DNA from: Gillisia limnaea DSM 15749
Lineage (GTDB): Bacteria; Bacteroidota; Bacteroidia; Flavobacteriales; Flavobacteriaceae
Length of the DNA stretch: 64,000 bases
Assembly: GCF_000243235.1 (NCBI RefSeq)
Contig: NZ_JH594606.1
Coordinates: 1,407,625-1,471,624 of the forward strand
Reading direction: 5' to 3'
Under the pieces are notes generated by a model. The model was not told the origin of the DNA. It worked only from the letters and a program-made list of their open reading frames with translations, and did no database searches. Shown piece by piece: positions 23,394 through 30,663 of this stretch. Every line of letters begins with the position of its first letter. Position 1 is the stretch's first letter. A program made the position numbers and the translations under genes.

Positions 23394-26024
23394 TTAAAAC
23401 CTTATTGATAAACCTCCTCCGGCACCAAATCTATTTTCGTAGCTGCCCATTAAAGAGAAGTTTTTAGATAAGAAATATTCCAATCCAGTACTCCAAACAA
23501 CTTCTTTTTTAAAATTATCGCCGGCAGGTAGATCATTTACCCAACCAAAATCTGTCTGATATTCATACACTCCAAAAATGGCCGTTCTTGGGAAAATCAT
23601 AATCTCTCTGCTTAAACTAATTTGAGGGCGTAATTCACTATCTATTCGCACATCCAGATTGAACAAGTAAGGAGTTAGGTAACGAATCCCTGCAATCGCC
23701 GTAGTATTAAGTTCCTTTATACTGTCTTCCATTTCATTCTCCACATTTACCCCTCCAAAAACACGTAGATAATCAAATAAGTAACGCTCATAACTAAATT
23801 CAGCTTCTAAATTCTTATTCCAGCCATATTCTGCGGTTATGTTGAATTGATTACGAATATTGGAAGTCACTAAGTTTAATTCCGTCATATGTGAAGCTGC
23901 GTCCAGCATTCCCCAAGAGTACCACATATCGGTTTCTTTAACCAATTTTGAAACCGGAAATTCTTCTAAACGCTCATCTCTAGGGGTGTCATAAGAAAAA
24001 ACTCTAGCCATTCCTCCCATCATGTGATATAGTATATGGCAGTGGAAGAACCAATCCCCATACTCATCACCATAAAATTCGATGGTGATCTTCTGCATAG
24101 GAGGAACATTTACGGTATGCTTTAAAGGGGAGTATTCTCCATTCTCATTGATCACTCTAAAGAAATGCCCATGCAAGTGCATAGGGTGGTGCATCATGGT
24201 TAGATTGTTAAGGGTAATTCTAGTAACCTCATCACCTTTAATTTTAATCTTATCAGTTTCTGAAAGTGGCACTCCATTCATACTCCAGATATACCTATTC
24301 ATATTACCGGTAAGGTTTAATAGGATTTCGTTTACAGGAACATCTTTCTCATAGGAAGTTTTTTCCGGAGATTTTAGATAATTGTAATTATATTCTGAAA
24401 ACATATCCATCCCTTTCATTCCTTTCATTTCCATTTTAGAGTCGTCTTTCATCTCCATTTTAGAATGATCTATTTTTGACATTGACATCGAGTCTTTCTT
24501 CATTCCTGCCCGTCCGGCAGGCGGGTCCATTTTTGAGTGATCCATCTTGGAATGGTCCACCATCATAGTATCCTCCTTCATCTCCATTTTAGAATGATCT
24601 ATTTTTGACATTGACATCGAGTCTTTCTTCATTCCTGCCCGTCCGGCAGGCGGGTCCATCTTGGAATGGTCCATTTTGGAATGATCCATTATCATAGTAT
24701 CCTTCTTCATCTCCATTTTAGAATGATCCATTTTTGACATTGCCATCGAGTCTTTCTTCATTCCTGCCCGTCCGGCAGGCGGGTCCATCTTAGAATGGTC
24801 CATCATCGTGGTATCTTTCTTCATATCCATCTTAGAGTCATCCATTTCTGAATCGTCCATTTCCATACCTTCCATTTGCATTCCATATTTGTCCTGCATT
24901 TCAAAACGTTCATCTTTCTTTGGCTGGAATTTTAACGCTGGAGCACCCATCTTCATTTTCATTTTGGCCATTTCTTGCATCATAGCAATTTTATCGGGTC
25001 TTGGTACATCTTCTGCTTCAATCACTTTTCCAGATCCTAAAAATGCTGAGGCCATTCCAGATCCATCCTGGGCTGTGATTCTAAATTCTATTTTTCCATT
25101 TTCAGGAATTTCAACAATAAAATCGTAGGTTTCTGCAACAGCAATAAATGTTTTATTTCTTTTAACAGGTACAACATTCAATCCGTCTGCAGAGATCAAG
25201 GTAGGGGTCTCCCCTCCAAATGTCATCCAAAATGAAGTTGAGGCAGAACCATCAATAATTCTTAACCGTACTTTTTCCCCTGCTTCAAATTGAGGATATT
25301 CTACTTTTTGTTCACCATTTATTAAAAAAGCAGGATAATACACATCTGCAATATCTGCTCCCTCCATTCGTTGTCTCCAAAAATCTACCTGAGCACCTAA
25401 TGCCCCCCGGGCAATTACCTGGTTTAAGGGCGTGGATGTACCCTTTTTCATATTATACCACTCGTTTCCCCTTTTCAGGTTTCTAAGAACATCTCCAGGT
25501 TTCTCATTGGTCCAGTCTGAAAGTATTAAGACCAATTCTTTATCATACTCAAATACTTTCTCTTTAGGCTGAATTACAAAAGAACCAAAAACACCACTTT
25601 GCTCCTGAAGCATGGTATGTGAATGATACCAATAAGTTCCAGATTGGGTAATTGGAAATTCATATTTAAAAGTACTTCCAGGTTCTATAGGGGGAGTTGT
25701 TAAATAAGGAACTCCATCAAAGAAATTAGGTAAAATTAATCCATGCCAGTGAATGGAAGTTTCTACACTCATTTCATTTTTTACATAAATAACAGCATAT
25801 TCTCCTTCTTTAAACTCGAGGGTAGGTCCCGGAATACTTCCATTCACTGTCATACCCATTACATTTTTCCCCGCTTTATTTACCATTTCCTCTTTCAAGG
25901 TCAAGGTGTACTCATGCTCTGGCAAATTATCCGGATTACCTTCTCTGGCCTCAGGGTTTTGAGAAAAACCCGTAACGCCAACAAAAAGCAGGAAAATAAC
26001 AATTAAGCAATTATTCTTTTTCAT
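23394..26024 (-). CDS. CopA-type multicopper oxidase with CopB-like C-terminal domain
   Basis: Probable periplasmic Cu(I) oxidase. The 876-residue product starts at ATG 26024 with a signal peptide (MKKNNCLIVIFLLFVGVTGF); an upstream in-frame start lacks support. Copper sites are present: HWHG, WYHSH, HPMHLHGHFF and HCHILYHMMGGM (type 1/2/3 ligands with axial Met). Between cupredoxin domains 2 and 3, residues about 395-530 are a Met/His/Asp/Lys-rich insert of tandem repeats (DHSKM, MKKDSM). From about residue 680 the protein continues as a beta-rich domain (SWGMLDAASHMTELNLVTSN; EFSYERYLFDYLRVFGGV; ending GGGLSIRF) resembling CopB outer-membrane proteins. Fusion of the two Cop functions in one chain is inferred. 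It heads a run with DUF3347 and haem-domain genes. Confidence 0.92.
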   Translation of the reverse strand: MKKNNCLIVIFLLFVGVTGFSQNPEAREGNPDNLPEHEYTLTLKEEMVNKAGKNVMGMTVNGSIPGPTLEFKEGEYAVIYVKNEMSVETSIHWHGLILPNFFDGVPYLTTPPIEPGSTFKYEFPITQSGTYWYHSHTMLQEQSGVFGSFVIQPKEKVFEYDKELVLILSDWTNEKPGDVLRNLKRGNEWYNMKKGTSTPLNQVIARGALGAQVDFWRQRMEGADIADVYYPAFLINGEQKVEYPQFEAGEKVRLRIIDGSASTSFWMTFGGETPTLISADGLNVVPVKRNKTFIAVAETYDFIVEIPENGKIEFRITAQDGSGMASAFLGSGKVIEAEDVPRPDKIAMMQEMAKMKMKMGAPALKFQPKKDERFEMQDKYGMQMEGMEMDDSEMDDSKMDMKKDTTMMDHSKMDPPAGRAGMKKDSMAMSKMDHSKMEMKKDTMIMDHSKMDHSKMDPPAGRAGMKKDSMSMSKIDHSKMEMKEDTMMVDHSKMDHSKMDPPAGRAGMKKDSMSMSKIDHSKMEMKDDSKMEMKGMKGMDMFSEYNYNYLKSPEKTSYEKDVPVNEILLNLTGNMNRYIWSMNGVPLSETDKIKIKGDEVTRITLNNLTMMHHPMHLHGHFFRVINENGEYSPLKHTVNVPPMQKITIEFYGDEYGDWFFHCHILYHMMGGMARVFSYDTPRDERLEEFPVSKLVKETDMWYSWGMLDAASHMTELNLVTSNIRNQFNITAEYGWNKNLEAEFSYERYLFDYLRVFGGVNVENEMEDSIKELNTTAIAGIRYLTPYLFNLDVRIDSELRPQISLSREIMIFPRTAIFGVYEYQTDFGWVNDLPAGDNFKKEVVWSTGLEYFLSKNFSLMGSYENRFGAGGGLSIRF
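24447..24802. repeat. 129-bp tandem repeat with embedded 21-bp palindrome
   Basis: Inside the multicopper oxidase gene a 43-codon unit repeats with a period of exactly 129 bases. Each unit carries CCTGCCCGTCCGGCAGGCGG plus one G (24505-24525, 24634-24654, 24763-24783), an inverted-repeat core (CCTGCC/GGCAGG) translated as PPAGRAG between Met-rich segments. Units are nearly identical, implying recent duplication or gene conversion. The reading frame stays open. Confidence 0.92.
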
Positions 26025-26042
26025 ACGTAGATATTTAATGGT

Positions 26043-26065
26043 CTCCCGATAGATTCTATTGGGAG
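26043..26065 (-). promoter_or_regulatory. Leader hairpin upstream of the multicopper oxidase gene
   Basis: CTCCCGATA (26043-26051) and TATTGGGAG (26057-26065) form a 9-bp stem with one wobble and a 5-base loop, 19 bases before the ATG of the oxidase gene. The short distance suggests an effect on mRNA stability or translation; no T-run follows, so it is not a terminator. Confidence 0.4.
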
Positions 26066-26163
26066 TAATTCGCATATCTTCAGCGGTTTTGGTATCCTAT
26101 TCACGTTATACTCATTTCATAATCTTTTTTATTCCAGCAATTTTTGAAATCAAAATGATTTCA

Positions 26164-26658
26164 TTATTCCTTAGCATTCTCCAACCTTTCGATCATTCTT
26201 TTCATTTCGCTTATTTCCTTTCTTTGGGCTTTTATAATATCCTCAGCCAGTTTTTTTACCTCTGGATCTGATATAGCTGCACGCTCACTCGTTAAAATAG
26301 CAATAGAATGGTGTGGAATCATAGCTTTCATCCACAGCACATCACCAATTATTGGACTTTGAGCCCTTACCAATCCTAATGCACCTAAAAATAGCACCAA
26401 GCTGCCTACATAGATCGCGATGTTCTTTTTCCTATTCTTGTACATATTGAGCATAAGGGAGAGCATTATAACCGCCATTGCCGATATTCCTAAACAGCTC
26501 ATATAAAACCGAGTCAGACTAAAATAAACATGGTCAAATGCATAGGTGTTTAGATACATTGTGATATACATGGCCAAAAAGGATAAACCAAGCATCAGGA
26601 AAAACTTAGCGTAATTATTTCCTTTCATTTCGTGTTGACTTTTTTCTTTTGAATTCAT
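26164..26658 (-). CDS. DUF305 membrane protein
   Basis: A 164-residue protein with three predicted transmembrane helices (about 20-40, 50-70, 78-97) and a C-terminal DUF305 segment (WMKAMIPHHSIAILTSERAA, then SDPEVKKLAEDIIKAQRKEI). The MIPHH motif is the conserved core of DUF305, a ferritin-like helical domain common near copper-resistance genes. A metal-binding role through the two His and nearby Met is inferred. It lies between the HMA-AraC regulator gene (74 bases upstream) and the multicopper oxidase gene. Confidence 0.87.
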   Translation of the reverse strand: MNSKEKSQHEMKGNNYAKFFLMLGLSFLAMYITMYLNTYAFDHVYFSLTRFYMSCLGISAMAVIMLSLMLNMYKNRKKNIAIYVGSLVLFLGALGLVRAQSPIIGDVLWMKAMIPHHSIAILTSERAAISDPEVKKLAEDIIKAQRKEISEMKRMIERLENAKE

Positions 26659-26732
26659 ATTGGTTAGTTTCTGATTATCACACTAAAGTATTGTAAAACT
26701 GCCTCTTAAGTTGTTAAAATTTTGGATACTAT

Positions 26733-27302
26733 CTATAATATTTGGTCTAAAGAATTCCTAAAATTCTCATTTAAGCCTTTATATTCTGTCAAACTCATGC
26801 CTGTTTCATTCTTAAACTGACGAGATAAATAATTCATATTATTATAATCTAAAAGCTGACTTATCTCTGTAAAATTATATTCCTGAGACTGAATTAATTC
26901 CTTTACTTTCTCAATTTTCAGCTTTATAAAATACTTTTCTATAGTGATCTTTTCGGTTATTGAAAATAACTTACTGATTTTGGAATAATCTGTATTTAGG
27001 TGATCCGAAAGGAAGTTCGATAAAGTTCCTTCGGTTTTAAGAGGCAGTTTTTTTAATAGCTTGATAAGCTCAATTTTCACTGCTTCCGAAAAAACTGCCT
27101 CGGGACTGCTAATGAGTATAAAACCATTTTCAGCTAAAACCTTATTCAATTTCCGCTTATCAGAAACTTCATCTTCAGTATCAATAATCACTCTTCCTAA
27201 AATAACTTCCAAAGTATGTACGCCTTCAGCATTTAATTCGTTTCTCACAACCTTAATGCATCGGTCGCAAACCATATTTTTTATGTAGTATTCTTTGGTC
27301 AT
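26733..27302 (-). CDS. HMA-like/AraC-type fusion transcriptional regulator (copy 2)
   Basis: A 189-residue protein, the same length and layout as the regulator at 19381-19950. Residues 1-65 are HMA-like: YYIKNMVCDRCIKVVRNEL with CxxC, VHTLEVILGRVII, and a terminal VLAENGFILI. Residues about 85-185 are an AraC-type DNA-binding domain (IEKYFIKLKIEKVKELIQSQ; FTEISQLLDYNNMNYLSRQF; KNETGMSLTEYK). It lacks the basic tail of copy 1. Sequence identity between copies is modest outside the CxxC motif and the HTH core, so they are old paralogues or came in separately. It lies between the Cys-rich lipoprotein gene and the DUF305 gene, suggesting control of the oxidase or cus genes. Confidence 0.8.
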   Translation of the reverse strand: MTKEYYIKNMVCDRCIKVVRNELNAEGVHTLEVILGRVIIDTEDEVSDKRKLNKVLAENGFILISSPEAVFSEAVKIELIKLLKKLPLKTEGTLSNFLSDHLNTDYSKISKLFSITEKITIEKYFIKLKIEKVKELIQSQEYNFTEISQLLDYNNMNYLSRQFKNETGMSLTEYKGLNENFRNSLDQIL

Positions 27303-27345
27303 TATTGTTTGAAATTAAATCATTAGAAATCTGCCTCCATAATAA

Positions 27346-27795
27346 TTACTGTCCTTTTTCCATTTGATTTTTATATTTCTTATAAGAATCCTCAGTTTCA
27401 AAATAAGCAACTGCTCCATCCTTGCTGGAAAGTATTATGTAGGCTTGAGATTTGTCTATCATCTTGCCACTAAATGGGTCTTTTCCCATTCTTGCATTTT
27501 CATCATTATTCAATTTACCTACGCACATTTCACAACATCCATAATAGGTTTTCCCATCTACCGGAACAGGGATTTGCGTTGTACCCATATATGCATTGTT
27601 TACCATACAAACCAATTCGTTAGGAATATGATCCCCTAATTGATAATTGGATGCTAAAACTTCCTTTTCCTTTGGCGTATCTATTGTTTCCTGAAGCGTT
27701 ATGGTCTCTTTATCTTCTTCCTGTGTATTTTTACAACCCACAAATGCAATGCTTAGCACCAGTACTACACTTAACTTTTTAATTCTATTTTTCAT
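27346..27795 (-). CDS. Lipoprotein with TRASH/YHS-like Cys motif
   Basis: A 149-residue lipoprotein (lipobox AFVGC, Cys21). The core has ELVCMVNNAYMG, then KTYYGCCEMCVGKLNND, which resembles a TRASH/YHS metal-binding motif (Cys in a loop, then CCxxC after a YYGC turn), followed by DPFSGKMIDKSQAYIIL. Similar Cys-rich lipoproteins occur in Bacteroidetes copper loci. Cu or Zn delivery to a periplasmic partner is inferred. It is co-oriented with the DUF2911 gene 68 bases upstream. Confidence 0.7.
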   Translation of the reverse strand: MKNRIKKLSVVLVLSIAFVGCKNTQEEDKETITLQETIDTPKEKEVLASNYQLGDHIPNELVCMVNNAYMGTTQIPVPVDGKTYYGCCEMCVGKLNNDENARMGKDPFSGKMIDKSQAYIILSSKDGAVAYFETEDSYKKYKNQMEKGQ

Positions 27796-27863
27796 GATCT
27801 TTTATAAATGTTTTTAGAGTTTTAAATAAGAATCTCTTATACCTGTTTGAATTAAAAATTGAC

Positions 27864-28469
27864 TTATTTTTTGGATATTAGAACCTCGAACGGAATCTCA
27901 ATTTTAGATTTTTCCCACGCCAGAGAGATAACCCCTTTATTGTTCTTTTTATCTTCTACTATGTAGGTAAGTGCCTCTTGATTGGATGCCAGGTTTTCTG
28001 GAGTGATTGTAGTAACAAGAACATCCTCTGCCTCTCTATATTCATCTTTCCCATGTTGATCCCATTTAGAATTAAACATCACTTTCCAGGTCTCTTTACC
28101 GGGCACTACAAAAAAACCATATTTTCCGGCAGGTAAAACTTTACCATCTATCTTCAAATCTTTATTGGTCTCTATCCAGGTTGCTTTATGAGCCCCTGCC
28201 TGCCATACTGTGTTATAGCCTACCAAACCGCCAAAAACCATCCTGTTTCTAACACTTGGGGAAGAATAGTCTATATGTATATGGGCATCTCCAACCATTG
28301 CCATTGCACTGGTATGTGGACTTAAACTTTTAGCAGGTGTATCTGTATCAGATTTATTTTCTGAATGCATTTGATGGTCTTGTTCTTTCACATCATTTTG
28401 CTGCTCCTTTTTTTCATTACCACAGCTAATCAACGCCAGGCATAAAACAATTAAAATTGATCTTTTCAT
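27864..28469 (-). CDS. DUF2911 lipoprotein
   Basis: A 201-residue lipoprotein (lipobox ALISC, Cys16), then a His/Met/Asp-containing linker (EQDHQMHSENKSD) and a DUF2911 domain: HIDYSSPSVRNRMVFGGLVG, VWQAGAHKATWIE, LPAGKYGFFVVPGKETW and a C-terminal WEKSKIEIPFEV. The domain is beta-rich and of unknown function, widespread in Bacteroidetes. Context suggests envelope protection in copper stress, but nothing in the sequence shows activity. It is 33 bases downstream of cusB and probably in its operon. Confidence 0.88.
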   Translation of the reverse strand: MKRSILIVLCLALISCGNEKKEQQNDVKEQDHQMHSENKSDTDTPAKSLSPHTSAMAMVGDAHIHIDYSSPSVRNRMVFGGLVGYNTVWQAGAHKATWIETNKDLKIDGKVLPAGKYGFFVVPGKETWKVMFNSKWDQHGKDEYREAEDVLVTTITPENLASNQEALTYIVEDKKNNKGVISLAWEKSKIEIPFEVLISKK

Positions 28470-28502
28470 ATTTGTAGAATTCTTTAAATTAAATTTAACA
28501 TC

Positions 28503-30260
28503 TTATTGTATCGTTTCTTTTAATTCCCCGCAGGTTAGCATAGCACTGCCATAGTAAGGGTTTTTAACTTCGGAAGAAGCACTTAACCAATCGGCTCCCT
28601 TGTTGCTATCTGCCATTGGGCAATGCAGCACATAAAGTTCTTTATTGGTTAACTGAAAGGTTTTTACCATTCCTATCATCGTTGTAGAAAGTTCGTCAAA
28701 CCTCTCCCGCATACTCTCAATTTTGGCCGCACCGGAGATGATCACGGCATCGGCTTTTAGCTCCTTTTCATAACTTTCCCACACTATTTTAGCTTCCGGA
28801 TTGAAACCATCTACAGTTCCAATACTTTTTTCAAATGCTTGCGCGTGCTGTCTGGCTTGGGAATAATTATCTTTAACCAGTGCGTCCTTCAGCCTGAGAT
28901 AATCATCAACCAGCTTATTAAGATCATTATTTACATTCTTGCTTACTTCAACCTTAATTTGTCCTGTCTGGTCCTGCTGCGTCTGGCCATGGTCATGGCC
29001 GGTACTCTGCTTACCTCCATCTGGATTCATCATACTTGTTCCGCCAGATAACTGCACCGCGGCATCTACGGTAAAGGCTCCGTTGGATACAATTTCTTCC
29101 CCCGGCTCAAGGCCTTCCTGTACTACATAAGAATCTCCAAGGGAAGGACCTAAAGTTATCTCCCTAAGCCTGAAGCCGGCTCTCCCATCTACATCTGTCT
29201 TTACATAGACTATAGAGCGTTTTCCTGTCCAAAGCACTGCCGATTTCGGGATGATCAATTCCTGGGTCTGGCCGGCACTCATAGTATTTTTTACTACACC
29301 AGATGCAAACATTCCCGGCTTCAATCTTCCGTCTTTATTATCTACTTCTACACGTGCTGTGGACACCCGCGTTTGGGAATCCAATAGCGGATCTACAAAA
29401 CTGATCTTTCCTTCAAAGGTTTCTCCCGGGAAAGAGTTTATGGTGAATTCCACTTTGCTGCCTTCTTTTACCCAGGCAAGCTGCCCTTCATAAAGATCAA
29501 ATAAAACCCAAACCTTGGAAAGGTCTGAAATTTCATAGATGGGCATGCCGCGTTCTACATAATCCCCCAGATCTACCATTTTTTCGGTTACAATTCCATT
29601 TACATCGGCTCTTATAGAAAAGCGCTGTATGGCCTTTCCGCCCGATAATATTTGCTCTATCTGAGCGTCTCCTATCTTCCAGTTTCTCAGTTTTGTCTTT
29701 GCGGCTTCAAATAATTCAGGCTGACTTGACCTTATAGCGGCAGCCTGGAGCAATTCTTCCTGCGCTGTAACCAGCTCTGGCGAATAAACGGTTGCAAGGT
29801 TTTGGCCGCGACTCACTTTCTCGCCCGTAAAATTAATTGCCAGTTGTTCTATTCTTCCCGGAATATGGGTGGACTGGGAATAAGAAGCTCTTTCGTCTAC
29901 CTGTACCTTACCGTTGAGCCTCATCTCCCGCGAGGCATCGCCTCTTCCCACCACCATCGTCTGCACATTGGCAAGCTTCATTGCATTTTCACTCATTTGG
30001 TACAATCCCGGATCTCCCCCATCTCCTGTAATTTCCAGCGGAATAAGGTCCATCCCACAAATAGGACAGGACCCGGGTTCATTTTGCCTTATCTGGGGGT
30101 GCATGGAACAAGTCCATATTTCCTGATGTTCTGATGATCCAATATTTTGATCATCTGATGATTCGGTCTTATGATTATTTGATGGTTTTATTATCCATCC
30201 CGCAATTAGCCCTATTAATAAGAGGCCAATTGCCAAAAGTATGTTTTTTCTATTTTTCAT
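28503..30260 (-). CDS. CusB-type RND efflux adaptor fused to DUF3347
   Basis: Periplasmic adaptor linking the CusA pump to the CusC channel. The 585-residue protein has an N-terminal membrane/signal helix (NILLAIGLLLIGLIAGWII), a heavy-metal-binding module ([20 protein letters not shown] then GMDLIP, about residues 48-75), a membrane-fusion core at about 90-410 (RIEQLAINFTGEKVSRGQNL; IPKSAVLWTGKRSIVYVK) and a C-terminal DUF3347 domain at about 440-585 ending LHCPMADSNKGADWLSASSE then VKNPYYGSAMLTCG. The DUF3347 tail replaces the role CusF might have in proteobacteria, by inference. Its start overlaps the four-helix-bundle gene by 11 bases. Confidence 0.93.
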   Translation of the reverse strand: MKNRKNILLAIGLLLIGLIAGWIIKPSNNHKTESSDDQNIGSSEHQEIWTCSMHPQIRQNEPGSCPICGMDLIPLEITGDGGDPGLYQMSENAMKLANVQTMVVGRGDASREMRLNGKVQVDERASYSQSTHIPGRIEQLAINFTGEKVSRGQNLATVYSPELVTAQEELLQAAAIRSSQPELFEAAKTKLRNWKIGDAQIEQILSGGKAIQRFSIRADVNGIVTEKMVDLGDYVERGMPIYEISDLSKVWVLFDLYEGQLAWVKEGSKVEFTINSFPGETFEGKISFVDPLLDSQTRVSTARVEVDNKDGRLKPGMFASGVVKNTMSAGQTQELIIPKSAVLWTGKRSIVYVKTDVDGRAGFRLREITLGPSLGDSYVVQEGLEPGEEIVSNGAFTVDAAVQLSGGTSMMNPDGGKQSTGHDHGQTQQDQTGQIKVEVSKNVNNDLNKLVDDYLRLKDALVKDNYSQARQHAQAFEKSIGTVDGFNPEAKIVWESYEKELKADAVIISGAAKIESMRERFDELSTTMIGMVKTFQLTNKELYVLHCPMADSNKGADWLSASSEVKNPYYGSAMLTCGELKETIQ

Positions 30261-30609
30261 TTTTTCTGTTTTTTATGGAGGAAGAAATAATCCTTGAAAG
30301 GAGTTTTTTAATGGATAAAATTTTTATTAATAGGTCCCCTGGTTGAGGATAATTTAGACTTTTCTCACACAACTGAAGCCAATATTCTGTTTCATCGGCC
30401 TCTTTCATAGCAATTACACATTTTGAAATAAAATCATTCCGGCTATGGGCATTTTGAGCCTCCCTCATATTGGCTCCTATAGAAGTCCCTGATTTTAAAA
30501 GCTGCCTGGAAATCACATATTTTTTATTACTCTCCAACAATTCAGAAAATTCAATAATAGAAAGAGCAAAGTCAAAACTCAGTTCTAATATTTCATTCTT
30601 ATTCTCCAT
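30250..30609 (-). CDS. Four-helix-bundle protein (TIGR02436/S23 type)
   Basis: A 119-residue all-helical protein: FDFALSIIEFSELLESNK, QLLKSGTSIGANMREAQNAH, then FISKCVIAMKEADETEYWLQ. These are the hallmarks of the TIGR02436 family first noticed as S23 intervening-sequence proteins. The function is unknown; members bind no known metal. It overlaps cusB by 11 bases and sits between cusC and cusB, so it is translated with the efflux genes. It has no signal peptide, so it should be cytoplasmic. It may simply be a passenger insertion. Confidence 0.88.
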   Translation of the reverse strand: MENKNEILELSFDFALSIIEFSELLESNKKYVISRQLLKSGTSIGANMREAQNAHSRNDFISKCVIAMKEADETEYWLQLCEKSLNYPQPGDLLIKILSIKKLLSRIISSSIKNRKNEK

Positions 30610-30663
30610 TTTTTATAATTATTAAAAATACCTTTTATTCAATTCTATCATCAAACCATCATA

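Noticed and set aside
24447-24802. Regular direct repeats at first sight like a CRISPR array
   Set aside because: The period is 129 bases with nearly identical 'spacers', and the whole region is an open reading frame of the multicopper oxidase.
26025-26075. Longer N-terminus for the multicopper oxidase
   Set aside because: The signal peptide begins at the internal Met (26024) and the extension is read from the leader hairpin.
30250-30609. rRNA intervening-sequence origin of the four-helix-bundle gene
   Set aside because: No rRNA sequence is adjacent; it lies in a protein-coding operon.
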